Positions 16,363 through 25,473 of a stretch of 64,000 nucleotides of DNA are shown here, one piece after another. Under the pieces are notes generated by a model. It had not been told where the DNA came from, did no database searches, and saw only the letters and a program-made list of their open reading frames with translations. The stretch covers positions 1-64,000 of the forward strand of contig JAQCKF010000001.1 of assembly GCA_027592275.1 (NCBI GenBank), written 5' to 3'. How positions within the stretch are numbered: the stretch's first letter is position 1; each line of letters begins with the position of its first letter. This DNA is from Pseudomonadota bacterium. GTDB taxonomy: Bacteria > Pseudomonadota > Gammaproteobacteria > Pseudomonadales > Pseudohongiellaceae. A program made the translations under genes and the position numbers.

Positions 16363-17064
16363 TCAGAAACCGGTATTCGTCGTAGGACGAATACTTCGAT
16401 GCTGGTTGTTTTTAATACGTGCGACGATCTCTAGCTCTTCGTTCACATCTTCAAAGTCTCGTTCGGGAACAAAGTGAACATAGACTGCCAGGGGAAGGCT
16501 TAGCTGCTCTTCGCCTAGCCATTCATCAATCCAGAGTCTGTTCTCATTCAAGTCCTGATAGAGATAGCTAAACTCAGCGGTATAGTTTTCCAGGACTAGA
16601 ATCGGCTCGCTCTCACTTAACCTTTGGGTAGGGTTATCGCTAAACGCTGGAACAAGGCTCAGATAGACGCCTTCGTCTGCCACGGAATACATCTCCCAAA
16701 CGGTTAGCCCTGGGCTACGCTGCGGAGATACCGTCGATACGAAACTAAGATAGTCATCTTCCCCGTGGAAATAGATTTCGCGCCCGAGCGTGTCGAAATT
16801 CGTATAGCTATGTGGAAAAGCACCATGCAGCGCACGGTCTATCTGCAGCGCCGCTAGCGCCTGATCTAGGCTTTTATCTAATACATCGGAATTTCGATTC
16901 CAGTCATCGGCTACGATGAAAACACCTGAACTCAACAAGCCCAGAAGCAGCGCAGTCAACCCCAGGGAAAGGATTATTTCTACTAGAGTAAAACCTGCCT
17001 GTTTAGCTGTTTGGTTAACTGTTTGGTTAACTGTTTGGTTAACTGTTTGGTTAACTGTTCGCAT
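16363..17064 (-). CDS. gspJ: Type II secretion minor pseudopilin GspJ with repeat-expanded leader peptide
   Basis: 233 residues. The type IV prepilin site is clear (KQAG/FTLVEIILSLGL, cleavage before Phe25), followed by a soluble pseudopilin domain. The leader is unusual: after MRT it consists of VNQT repeated four times, encoded by a perfect 12-bp tandem repeat at 17008-17055. Normal leaders are about 6-10 residues, so this one (24) is long. Repeat slippage would change leader length by four residues without a frameshift. It forms the pseudopilus tip with GspI and GspK. Confidence 0.93.
   Translation of the reverse strand: MRTVNQTVNQTVNQTVNQTAKQAGFTLVEIILSLGLTALLLGLLSSGVFIVADDWNRNSDVLDKSLDQALAALQIDRALHGAFPHSYTNFDTLGREIYFHGEDDYLSFVSTVSPQRSPGLTVWEMYSVADEGVYLSLVPAFSDNPTQRLSESEPILVLENYTAEFSYLYQDLNENRLWIDEWLGEEQLSLPLAVYVHFVPERDFEDVNEELEIVARIKNNQHRSIRPTTNTGF
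17008..17055. repeat. Four perfect tandem copies of a 12-bp unit in the gspJ leader
   Basis: The unit TGTTTGGTTAAC (plus strand) is repeated four times without a mismatch and encodes VNQT on the minus strand. Identical copies suggest recent expansion by slippage. Confidence 0.95.
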
Positions 17065-17070
17065 AAGCCT

Positions 17071-17454
17071 CTACTGTGGAAGATCCAATTGAATCCAACG
17101 GCTTCCCGCAATGACTTCATTGCGCTCTCGATTGATTATTTCGTAGGCTTGGAAGGCGTGCACAGAACTCTGTGTCTTTCGCTCTGCGTCTTCCAATAGA
17201 TCCAATGCACGAATCTGATAGCTATCGTCCTGAAGTATCTCTTCGACGTCCGAGTATTCATTTTCAAGCAGTGCGAAATTGGTAGCAGCTCGAACACGTG
17301 TGGCCTGCACCAAGCTTTGTTCTGAGCGCCACGAGAGTTGCTTGCTACCACCGACCAAAGAGAACAGTCCGCCAAGTACAAATCCAGTAATCGTGAGCGC
17401 CACAATTACCTCCAGAAGAGTAAAGCCTGCTTCAGCGTTGTGTGGTTTTTTCAT
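17071..17454 (-). CDS. gspI: Type II secretion minor pseudopilin GspI
   Basis: 127 residues from ATG 17454. The track begins one codon earlier at GTG, but the ATG overlaps the gspH TGA as TGATG, the usual coupling. The prepilin motif EAG/FTLLEVIVALTITGFVLGG is clear. GspI starts assembly of the GspIJK tip complex. It lies six bases upstream of gspJ. Confidence 0.92.
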   Translation of the reverse strand: MKKPHNAEAGFTLLEVIVALTITGFVLGGLFSLVGGSKQLSWRSEQSLVQATRVRAATNFALLENEYSDVEEILQDDSYQIRALDLLEDAERKTQSSVHAFQAYEIINRERNEVIAGSRWIQLDLPQ

Positions 17455-17993
17455 CACAATTCTCTATCAGGGTCGCCGCTGGAGACTCTGCCGGTGAACG
17501 GATCGATGTCGATGACGCCTGCTTGATCTTCCTGAGCGAATAGTAGCGTGCCGCCGGTGCTTCCGCCTTCAGGGTAGAATGTCACCTCGGTTTTTTCCTC
17601 GATCTCGATTTCTCTGTCGGTACTGTCACGAAAGCGCAGATTGACACCCGTGCCGTTCCACTGCGCTACGATATTACTGAGGCTGGCATATTCTTCTTCA
17701 TCTGCCTGCGCCATTTCATCAGCAGGTAATACATTGAAGCTAACGGTGCTCGCTTGCCCGGAAATTACCGCCGTGCGTCTTGCATAGTTGAGCAATGATT
17801 GGGCTTGACGAACTTGAGTACTGAAAGTGCGGGCTTCGAAGCCGCCGAGGTTCGGGACTACCATGACGCTAGCCGTGGCTATGATGGCGAGCACGAGAAT
17901 TATTTCGAGCAGCGTGAAGCCGCGCTGCTGTTTAGGCGTCAGCTGCCTAGGATTGGGTAAAGCAGCCGTTCTACAGGCCAATATCGGCGTCAT
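17454..17993 (-). CDS. gspH: Type II secretion minor pseudopilin GspH
   Basis: 179 residues. The prepilin motif QRG/FTLLEIILVLAIIATASVMVVPN has Glu at +5, followed by a GspH/FimT-like beta-rich domain. The leader is long (about 25 residues, MTPILACRTAALPNP...), and the gene overlaps the end of gspG by 23 bases. No later start codon is available before the cleavage site, so this start is kept. Confidence 0.88.
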   Translation of the reverse strand: MTPILACRTAALPNPRQLTPKQQRGFTLLEIILVLAIIATASVMVVPNLGGFEARTFSTQVRQAQSLLNYARRTAVISGQASTVSFNVLPADEMAQADEEEYASLSNIVAQWNGTGVNLRFRDSTDREIEIEEKTEVTFYPEGGSTGGTLLFAQEDQAGVIDIDPFTGRVSSGDPDREL

Positions 17994-18396
17994 CTTCTTC
18001 GCCGCCGCTCACGCCGTCAGCCCCGTAGGATAGTAGTGTGAACTCACGGCCATTGCCTTCATAGACATATTCATTGCCCCAAGGGTCTGTGGGAACAGCT
18101 CTACGCAGATAAGGGCCATTCCAAGATGCTCTGTCGGTATCATCCTCCATCAAGCCGTCCAGAGCATCTGGATACTCGCCGACATCAAGCCGATAAATAT
18201 CAAGCGCCGCTTCCAGTGTGGAAATCTCTGTCCTGGCGACATCGCGCATCGCCCCAGCCTGTTGATTAAACAAGTTCGGCGCAACCATTACCGCCAACAT
18301 TGCGATAATAGCCATCACCACGAGAATTTCGATGAGTGTGAATCCATCACTTCGCTGCAATCGCTTGTTCAATTCTTTGTCATTCAGGTAGTTCAT
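17971..18396 (-). CDS. gspG: Type II secretion major pseudopilin GspG
   Basis: 141 residues. The prepilin site SDG/FTLIEILVVMAIIAMLAVMVAPN and the GspG C-terminal region are present, with WNGPYLRR, DPWGNEYVYEG and the Asp-rich GADGVSGGEEDDADI that binds calcium in this family. It polymerises into the pseudopilus that pushes substrates through the secretin. Confidence 0.96.
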   Translation of the reverse strand: MNYLNDKELNKRLQRSDGFTLIEILVVMAIIAMLAVMVAPNLFNQQAGAMRDVARTEISTLEAALDIYRLDVGEYPDALDGLMEDDTDRASWNGPYLRRAVPTDPWGNEYVYEGNGREFTLLSYGADGVSGGEEDDADIGL

Positions 18397-18425
18397 GATT
18401 AATGCCTATTTCTCTTGTTTAGCTG

Positions 18426-20540
18426 TTAGAAATCAGAGGCTTCGATTAGATCGGACGCCATGTCGAATCGATCGAGGATATCTTGATATTCTAACTCTGT
18501 TTCGGAGTTCAGATTGATGATCTCCGGTCTTAACACGATAAACAGTTCACGCCGTTCTACCGTTTCCTGCTGATAGGAGAAAAGCCTACCCAGCAGCGGC
18601 ACCCTATTCAGCCCAGGGACACCGGTATTCAAGTTCTCGATATCTGTCTGAATCAACCCACCGAGAACCACGTTTTCCCCATTGCGCACTACAACCGTCG
18701 TATTGATCTCCTGATTATTAAACACGGGGTTGTTGTTTACCCCAGTTGCGCCGCCATCTACTGAAGATAATTCCTGCCGAATAATCAAATTCACGATACC
18801 GTCGTTATTTATCTGCGGCGTGATAGACAACACGATGCCCGTATCGCGGTACTGAATGTTGGTCGTGGCTATACCACCCGTGCCAATAGACTGGCCCTGT
18901 TCCACGGGGACTTGCGAGCCGATCTGAATGTCACCCTCCTGGTTATTTGCCACTGTAAGCGATGGCCGGGCGAGCAATTGCACGTCGTTGTTAATGGCGA
19001 TCGCCTCCAGTGTTGCATCGACTTGCGCGGCACCATCGATGAAGGATTTGGTGAACAACAAACCACCAAGCTGCGGTACAAAGCCGGTCGATGCGTTGGT
19101 AGAAATTGGATCGACTGCGCTGTTAGCGGCTATGCGCGACCAATCCACGCCAAACTTCGTAGCCTCGCTGAGTGTGATCTGCGCGATTACAGCATTGATC
19201 ATCACCTGCAACGGAACCGCATCGAGTTGATTGATAGTCGTGAGTAGCTGTCGGTAGTCTCGCGCCGTGCTTCGAATTAACAAACTGTTTGTCGCTTCGT
19301 CTGCCACGATCTTCACGCTTAGGTTTGCTGAAACGACTGTATTAGTTGTAAAAACTGAAACCTCATCTGTGAGCTCAACAGAATCCAGCGCGTTAGTTTC
19401 AATGTCGTTGCCGCGATTCGTAGTTGCCAGCGCGTCATCATCGTCATCCTCAAATACCTCAGATAAAGTTTCTGCAAGCTCCACCGCACTCAGGTTATTT
19501 ACCTGATAGTGAAATAATTGCTCCACTTGTTCCTCGCCTACAGAATCTAGAATTTGCACCCATCGAGAGATCTCCTCGAAGCCGCGTGCTGCTGGCGCTG
19601 TAACAAGAATCCCATTGATCCGTTCTATTCCCTTAACCTGATAGGCCGGTGTTTCACCCTCGATAAGTAAGAGAATCTCGCTCAACTCCTCGGCAACTTC
19701 CAGCGCATTGGCATTGAACAACTGATAGAGATGAATCCCCTGATTCTGAAATGGGTCCGCATCAATAAGGAACAACAATTCGTTGATGCGTTGCAATTGG
19801 GATTCACTCGCCGATATAGCTAGCGTGCCATTGCCAACCAGAGTTCTCACCTCGCCATCTGGCGCAAGAAGCGGTTCGATAACTTGCACTGCTGCCTGTG
19901 TAGAGATAAAGGTCAGTGGCGTGATCTGCAGAATACGTGCGGCGGTACCCTGGCCTAAGGTGTCCGGCGTCGCTATTTCTACTGGCAGAGCGCTGTTAAT
20001 TTTGCGCGCATTGTAGACATTGCCCACCCGATTAAGAACTACACCGGCGTCCCGAGTTAGCAATCGAATTAATGGCCAGATATCTTCCTGACTCAAAGGG
20101 CGTGCTGAGGAAGTACGAATACTGACTTTGCTGTCGATCGTAGGATCGATAACGATACTCACGTCCAACGCAGCGGCGAGTTCTTCCAGCACGAGTCGAA
20201 GATCTGCCTGCTCGTAATTGAACTCGACGACGTTCCCGGTAAGAGTCTCTACAGGGATAGGCCCGAGTTCCGGTACGCCATCGTACTGCAATGGGGCGCC
20301 GTTACGGTTAATCTCATTGATGATTGCCTGTTGCTCAGCCGCAATATTGTCATCGGCTTCTGGCACTACAACAGCAGCGTTACGATTCGTCGCATTTTGT
20401 GCGACTGAATTGCTACTCGACTGTCCGCCATTGCCAGCACCTGGCTGTGCATCCAATACAGCGCAGGAAGAAAGCGCGAAACCAACTAGCAAAAGTGCTA
20501 GTGGGTTTTTTGTTGCTTGTAGAATTTGCTTAGACTTCAC
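18426..20540 (-). CDS. gspD: Type II secretion secretin GspD with a lipoprotein signal
   Basis: 704 residues from GTG with a good ribosome site (CGGAGAA). The N-terminus ends in a lipobox, FALSSC (Cys26). Periplasmic N0-N3 domains span ~105-420, with an Asp-rich loop near EVFEDDDDDAL. The secretin core follows (~430-680), including VPLLGRLF and ELFIVLRPEI. A lipid-anchored secretin can reach the outer membrane without a separate pilotin, as for HxcQ of Pseudomonas aeruginosa. This fits the absence of a pilotin gene here. No gspC, the usual inner-membrane partner, lies beside it. Confidence 0.95.
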   Translation of the reverse strand: MKSKQILQATKNPLALLLVGFALSSCAVLDAQPGAGNGGQSSSNSVAQNATNRNAAVVVPEADDNIAAEQQAIINEINRNGAPLQYDGVPELGPIPVETLTGNVVEFNYEQADLRLVLEELAAALDVSIVIDPTIDSKVSIRTSSARPLSQEDIWPLIRLLTRDAGVVLNRVGNVYNARKINSALPVEIATPDTLGQGTAARILQITPLTFISTQAAVQVIEPLLAPDGEVRTLVGNGTLAISASESQLQRINELLFLIDADPFQNQGIHLYQLFNANALEVAEELSEILLLIEGETPAYQVKGIERINGILVTAPAARGFEEISRWVQILDSVGEEQVEQLFHYQVNNLSAVELAETLSEVFEDDDDDALATTNRGNDIETNALDSVELTDEVSVFTTNTVVSANLSVKIVADEATNSLLIRSTARDYRQLLTTINQLDAVPLQVMINAVIAQITLSEATKFGVDWSRIAANSAVDPISTNASTGFVPQLGGLLFTKSFIDGAAQVDATLEAIAINNDVQLLARPSLTVANNQEGDIQIGSQVPVEQGQSIGTGGIATTNIQYRDTGIVLSITPQINNDGIVNLIIRQELSSVDGGATGVNNNPVFNNQEINTTVVVRNGENVVLGGLIQTDIENLNTGVPGLNRVPLLGRLFSYQQETVERRELFIVLRPEIINLNSETELEYQDILDRFDMASDLIEASDF

Positions 20541-20555
20541 AATGTTCTCCGAGAA

Positions 20556-21761
20556 TTAGAAATCCACCGCATTCATGCTGAATACAGCTGACAGCATGGT
20601 GATGGTGATACCGCCAACTGCTATGGCGAGAATTATTATCAGGGCAGGCTGCAATGCAGCTACCAGACTAGAAATTTGATTACGCACGGTCGTGTCGAAT
20701 GTGGCGGCAGACTTTATAAGAATGTTTGCCGTTCGGCCTGACTCCTCCCCTACTGCAACCAACTGATGAAGCAGCGTTGGGAATTGATTTGTCTTCTCTA
20801 ACGAGGCGCCGAGTCCTGCTCCGCCCCTAACGTCCTCTTCTACCTGAACCAGGTGTGTCGCCAAGACGGTATTGCCAACAACTTCTCGCGATACACGCAG
20901 CGCACGAATTAAAGGGATACCTGCCCCTAATAGAGCGCCTAGTGTTCTCGCGAAGACTGCGCACTCTTTGTAGAGGATTAGCTTGCCCATCATCGGCAAA
21001 GACAGCATGAAGCCATCTTTCTTTAATTTAGATGCGGGTTCTTTGTCTAAGCGTTTCCAGAAGAACACCAGAAGAGCTATGAACACGATAATAAGGTAGC
21101 CGTAACTCTGAATGCCGCTACTTAGAGAGAGCAGGAAGGCCGCCGATGCCGGAATCTCACTGCCCGCATCCTCAAACATCGCAGCAAACTGGGGAACTAC
21201 AAAAACTAAGAGTAGAACGACAGAAAGTACACCGGTAATCAGCAGCACGATCGGATAGATCATTGCCGAAATAATTGCCTGGCGAGTCTTGGCACTAGTT
21301 TCTAAAAATTCCGCCAGATCGGGTAGCATCTTATCCAAAATACCGCCTTCTTCACCGGCGCGGACTATGTTGATGTACATCTTGCTGAAAACCTTCGGAT
21401 GAACTTCCATCGCTCCAGCAAGGCTTCTGCCTTCCTTCACCTCGCGCAGCAGACTCACAACAAGCTCGCGCATTGCTGAAGATTCTGTAATACCTTCTAA
21501 CAACCGTAGAGACCTATCAATCGGCACCCGTGCCTCGACAAGAGTGCACAGGCCATTTGTGAAATCCAACACGTCTGCCTGTGAGATGCGTTTGCGGCGG
21601 ATTTTTTCAGCGGCTTCTTTGGTTTCTTGTATCTTGACCGGTGTTAAATTCTTGCCTTTCAAGATGCGCACAGCTTCGCGCTCCGTATCAGCGCTTAGCT
21701 GACCGTTCAGCACTTTGCCCTGGGCATCGAAGGCCTGATATTTGAAATAGAGTGCGCTCAT
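20556..21761 (-). CDS. gspF: Type II secretion inner-membrane platform protein GspF
   Basis: 401 residues. Two T2SSF domains (~68-190 and ~270-395), each followed by hydrophobic spans (ISAMIYPIVLLITGVLSVVLLLVFVVPQF; ALQPALIIILAIAVGGITITMLS), and the N-terminal FKYQAFDAQGKVLNG are typical. GspF is the polytopic core that couples the GspE ATPase to pseudopilus growth. Its ATG overlaps the gspE stop (ATGA). Confidence 0.96.
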   Translation of the reverse strand: MSALYFKYQAFDAQGKVLNGQLSADTEREAVRILKGKNLTPVKIQETKEAAEKIRRKRISQADVLDFTNGLCTLVEARVPIDRSLRLLEGITESSAMRELVVSLLREVKEGRSLAGAMEVHPKVFSKMYINIVRAGEEGGILDKMLPDLAEFLETSAKTRQAIISAMIYPIVLLITGVLSVVLLLVFVVPQFAAMFEDAGSEIPASAAFLLSLSSGIQSYGYLIIVFIALLVFFWKRLDKEPASKLKKDGFMLSLPMMGKLILYKECAVFARTLGALLGAGIPLIRALRVSREVVGNTVLATHLVQVEEDVRGGAGLGASLEKTNQFPTLLHQLVAVGEESGRTANILIKSAATFDTTVRNQISSLVAALQPALIIILAIAVGGITITMLSAVFSMNAVDF

Positions 21762-23251
21762 ATTGCTCTGGTTACCCGCACGACTTCTTCAGGTGTGGTC
21801 ATCCCATTGGCTAACTTCTCGAGGGCATCCTGCCTCAAAGTCCTCATTCCTTCTTTGATTGCCTCGTCGCGAATAATATTCGCATCGGCCCCCGAGGCTA
21901 TGTGATGACGAATCGCATCACTCATGATCAGTAGTTCATACAGGCCCACACGGCCTCGATATCCAGTCTGTCCACACCGCTCACAGCCACTGCCTCGTCG
22001 AATTTCACCAATCGAGTTCACTTCGATCTCTAGTGCTGTAGCTTCGTCTGTACTTAAGGGGTGAGTCTCGGCACAGTCAGTACAGACGCGCCTAACTAGC
22101 CTCTGTGCCTGTATAGCAAGCATGCTAGAGCTAATTAGATAACCTTGTACGCCCATGTCTTGCAGCCGCGTAACCGCTCCAGCTGCATCGTTGGTGTGCA
22201 GCGTTGAGAAAACTAGATGGCCGGTGAGCGCCGACTCGATCGCGATCTCCGCCGTCTCATGATCTCGAATCTCACCGATCATCAGCACATCGGGGTCCTG
22301 TCTAACGATAGAACGTAGGCCCTGTGCAAAACTTAATCCAATACTCGCGTTCGCTTGAATCTGGGTGATACCCTCCAATTGATATTCGACTGGGTCTTCA
22401 ACGGTAATTATCTTTTGCTTCTCATTGTTTATCTTCTCTAGCGTCGCATACAGCGTGGTCGTTTTGCCGCTACCTGTAGGGCCTGTTATCAGCACCATAC
22501 CGTGCGGCTGAGTTACGATGTTTTGATACTGGGCGAGAATTTTTTCGGGCATTCCCAATTGCTGCAGACTGACCGCAGTATCGCTTCTATCTAGTATTCT
22601 CAACACGACAGACTCACCGTGCACACCCGGGAGAGTCGACACGCGCATATCGAGTTGCTTAGCACCTACCTGATAATCTATGCGGCCATCCTGCGGCAAA
22701 CGCTTCTCACCGATGTCTAGCTTCGCCATAAGCTTCAAGCGCGACGCAACAGCGGTGTGTATCTTAATAGGCAAGCGTTCAATACGCGTCATGATGCCGT
22801 CGACACGACAGCGAATATCCAGATGATTCTCGTTAGGCTCGAAATGAATGTCACTGGCATCTAGATCAAGCGCTCTAGCGAAGAGGTGATTTACTAGTCG
22901 AATGATTGGCGCTTCCGATGCCAGGTCCGCGAGCGCCTCATCGTCTGCGAAACCAGAGACGAAAAGATCCTCATCTGAATTCTCTATTTGCGGTGAGAGT
23001 TCAGCGCGCCAGTGACGCATTAGGCGGCGCACTTCGTCTGCGGCGCCGATGCCGAATTGAATTTTCTCTTCCAAGATAAAGCGGATCTTTGCACGCAGTT
23101 CTATGCCCGGGGGCTGCTCGCAGATGAGTCTGCTAGATTCAGCAAAGTCCTGTGCAGGCACGATCCCTTCAGGCTCTAATAGCTGCCCGAAAATGGCGAG
23201 CGTCATTGCTGACGACTCTTCTACTAACACTTGATTATCAAAGTCAGTCAT
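21758..23251 (-). CDS. gspE: Type II secretion ATPase GspE
   Basis: 497 residues. Walker A GPTGSGKTTT, Asp box ITVEDPVEYQLEGI, Walker B and LMIGEIRDHETAEIA, His box STLHTNDA, and a tetracysteine zinc motif (CTDC...CERC) identify a GspE/PilB-type hexameric ATPase. It powers pseudopilus assembly from the cytosolic face via GspL and GspF. ATGA overlaps join it to gspM and gspF. Confidence 0.97.
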   Translation of the reverse strand: MTDFDNQVLVEESSAMTLAIFGQLLEPEGIVPAQDFAESSRLICEQPPGIELRAKIRFILEEKIQFGIGAADEVRRLMRHWRAELSPQIENSDEDLFVSGFADDEALADLASEAPIIRLVNHLFARALDLDASDIHFEPNENHLDIRCRVDGIMTRIERLPIKIHTAVASRLKLMAKLDIGEKRLPQDGRIDYQVGAKQLDMRVSTLPGVHGESVVLRILDRSDTAVSLQQLGMPEKILAQYQNIVTQPHGMVLITGPTGSGKTTTLYATLEKINNEKQKIITVEDPVEYQLEGITQIQANASIGLSFAQGLRSIVRQDPDVLMIGEIRDHETAEIAIESALTGHLVFSTLHTNDAAGAVTRLQDMGVQGYLISSSMLAIQAQRLVRRVCTDCAETHPLSTDEATALEIEVNSIGEIRRGSGCERCGQTGYRGRVGLYELLIMSDAIRHHIASGADANIIRDEAIKEGMRTLRQDALEKLANGMTTPEEVVRVTRAI

Positions 23252-23817
23252 CTGTTACTCGTAGCCTCTGCGACAAGGCCTTCACTTCGGGCAAAGCCAA
23301 CCACTGTAATTGAACCGCTGTATTGATTTCGGCTACGATTTACATTCAGTGCAGTCACTCTAAGCCTAGGCACTGAATTTTCCAGTCTCTCCAAGAAACG
23401 AGCCGTGTTCGCTTGGTCACTAGTAAGAAACGACATCTCCTGCCGTATAAACAACCAATCATCTGTCACTAAGCGATCGGCTAGGCGCGTCGAACTTACT
23501 GTGATACCTGAATCTCGTGCCAGCAATGAGAGTTCGCGTTGGATATTGGCCTCGACGATAGGGATCGTCTCGCCAGTGAAAGATTGGCGATTCAACTCAG
23601 CAATCTGCGACTCAACCTCAACACGCCGTTCTCGCCAGCTTGCCGTGTTCTCTATTAAGCGTTGTTCCCGGGCAATATCGATCTCCACGCTTTCAATATT
23701 ACCTTGCCTTTGGGCATATGCCGACGTGACCGCCGGCCAGCCACTTGTGACTGCGAATAGCAGAGCCACGGCAGCAGCTAGTAGTAAGATATTTCTTTCG
23801 CGTTTAGATATTTGCAT
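23248..23817 (-). CDS. gspM: Type II secretion GspM-like (PilO-type) protein
   Basis: 189 residues. A short cytosolic tail and one transmembrane span (ILLLAAAVALLFAVTSGW), then a coiled coil and a ferredoxin-like periplasmic domain (DSGITVSSTRLADRL; ENSVPRLRVTALNVNRS), match the GspM/PilO fold. Sequence in this family is weakly conserved, so the call also uses position between gspL and gspE. Confidence 0.82.
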   Translation of the reverse strand: MQISKRERNILLLAAAVALLFAVTSGWPAVTSAYAQRQGNIESVEIDIAREQRLIENTASWRERRVEVESQIAELNRQSFTGETIPIVEANIQRELSLLARDSGITVSSTRLADRLVTDDWLFIRQEMSFLTSDQANTARFLERLENSVPRLRVTALNVNRSRNQYSGSITVVGFARSEGLVAEATSNR

Positions 23818-23852
23818 TAATCTTATTTCTTCTCGGTTTTACTCTACTGCGA

Positions 23853-25181
23853 CTACTCATCTGGAAAGTAACGCACCATGTATCCCTCGAAATTAACCGT
23901 GCTTATTCTGAGGTCGATATAGTATCTTTGGTTGTTGGTTGCTCTTGAGAACACGACTTCGGTAAACATCGGGTCCTGTTCAAGGCGTTGCAATATAGCC
24001 TGCGGCTCGTTGCTACTTCCCTGAATTTTTATTAGGCCCTCTGAAACTTCCATCGAGGTAAGTGTGTCGGGTCGCAATATATTCTGTAGTGTAAACATCG
24101 CCTCACGCAGCCTCTGCTCGGGAAAGTCGCTAATTAATCCCCACTCGTTCTCGAAGCTGACAACAGCAGCCTGATCTTGCCGCGCATCGCTTGCCATCTC
24201 TCTTTGGATTTCCAACGTGTTCGCTAAGGATCTGAATTCCAACGACTGCAACAAGAAAGGAACATAGGCGATGAAAAGCAGCGCAACTACTGCAGCGGCG
24301 GCGGCTAGAGTTTGTTTTCCTTGAGCCGTTCTTCGCGTAGCGTTTAGTGCGCCATAGGGAAAGAAACAATATTCCTGATTCGCCTGAGCATCTATGCGAG
24401 AGTAGTAGTCTGCAGCATCTTTCAATTCGATTGCGTTTTTGGAAGAGTCTTGTGCCAGTGTTTCCTGCCACTGTTGTTGGAACACTTCTTGTTGTAAGTC
24501 TTGCTTGCGCACGTGCAACACAGCTTTGAGAATACTATCTTCTATCACTACACAAGTTTCAGTCTCCTCATCTACATCGAGGATTCTAATTCTCGCGCCG
24601 CTCTTGTCATTGGCCCCACTCGGGGTTTCACTACTGCCATTCATGAACCGCGGTTTTACTGCAGCAAGGAAAATGTCCTTCGCAGCGAAGGCGTCAAATA
24701 GATCGGACAATGTTGTCTCTAGCATCCACAGCGTGAGGTGTTCCTCGCCTTGCGTTGCCGAAAGCGAGTTGATGGCTAGAGATAGAGGTTCCTCTAGGCT
24801 GGGCAGAATACTATCGGCTTGAAGTTTTAGTGCAGAAACCAGATTTTCTTTCGCAACTCCGGGCATTGTGATTGTCGTTGCGACGAAAAAATTCGCTGGC
24901 AATAGCAACAAGGCGGCGGATTCTTTGCGTTGTTCAGCGGAAAGAGTTCTTAGTAATTCTGCGCAGGCCGCTGCTATTGACAGGGCATCAGTGCCTTCAA
25001 TCTCTACAGCATCCCTAGTTTCCAGGTGGACGATCTTGTTATCGAAAAGCAGGAAGCTAGTATCGATCTTCCTGACGAGATCCCGCCCGGAAGCACCTTT
25101 TATGAAGGTCCGTACTTGGGGCGGCAGATAGTCCGTCAATTGTTCTCGCAACTGCGAGTAGTCGAATGCAAAGCTGGGCAT
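23853..25181 (-). CDS. gspL: Type II secretion GspL-like protein
   Basis: 442 residues. An actin-like cytoplasmic domain (~1-265, with LLLLPANFFVATTITMPGV), one transmembrane helix (~300-320, AAAAVVALLFIAYVPFLLQ) and a PilN/GspL-like periplasmic domain (~325-442) are seen. GspL recruits the GspE ATPase to the membrane and pairs with GspM. Here it is the first gene of the operon, whereas L and M are usually last in canonical gsp operons. The 238-base gap upstream contains the dsbA terminator and AT-rich sequence where the operon promoter should lie. Confidence 0.85.
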   Translation of the reverse strand: MPSFAFDYSQLREQLTDYLPPQVRTFIKGASGRDLVRKIDTSFLLFDNKIVHLETRDAVEIEGTDALSIAAACAELLRTLSAEQRKESAALLLLPANFFVATTITMPGVAKENLVSALKLQADSILPSLEEPLSLAINSLSATQGEEHLTLWMLETTLSDLFDAFAAKDIFLAAVKPRFMNGSSETPSGANDKSGARIRILDVDEETETCVVIEDSILKAVLHVRKQDLQQEVFQQQWQETLAQDSSKNAIELKDAADYYSRIDAQANQEYCFFPYGALNATRRTAQGKQTLAAAAAVVALLFIAYVPFLLQSLEFRSLANTLEIQREMASDARQDQAAVVSFENEWGLISDFPEQRLREAMFTLQNILRPDTLTSMEVSEGLIKIQGSSNEPQAILQRLEQDPMFTEVVFSRATNNQRYYIDLRISTVNFEGYMVRYFPDE

Positions 25182-25418
25182 AGAATTTGTTCTTAGTAAA
25201 ATTTTCAGTCCTGCAGCTTAGTAACCTTGAGCCGAAAAATTCAGCACCTCAATTCGGAGCTAAACTATTGAATAAATTGTTAAATCACTGATGTAAGACT
25301 CTTGTATCGGCAAAATAGTTTTAAGACGTAAATATGTTCTAAAACTCTCTGATGGCGAACTAATGCAGGCTGTGCGGAATTAACGGATGAAGAGCTTCTA
25401 AAGCGATGAGATAGACAT

Positions 25419-25454
25419 AAAAAAGGCCGCTCAGAGCTAGCTCTGAGCGGCCTT
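25419..25454 (-). terminator. Rho-independent terminator after dsbA
   Basis: A perfect 16-bp-arm hairpin (25423-25454, arms built on AAGGCCGCTCAGAGCT) is followed on the minus strand by a T6 run. It lies 20 bases after the dsbA stop and separates dsbA from the gsp operon. Confidence 0.93.
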
Positions 25455-25473
25455 GGTATTGCTAAACGAGGCT

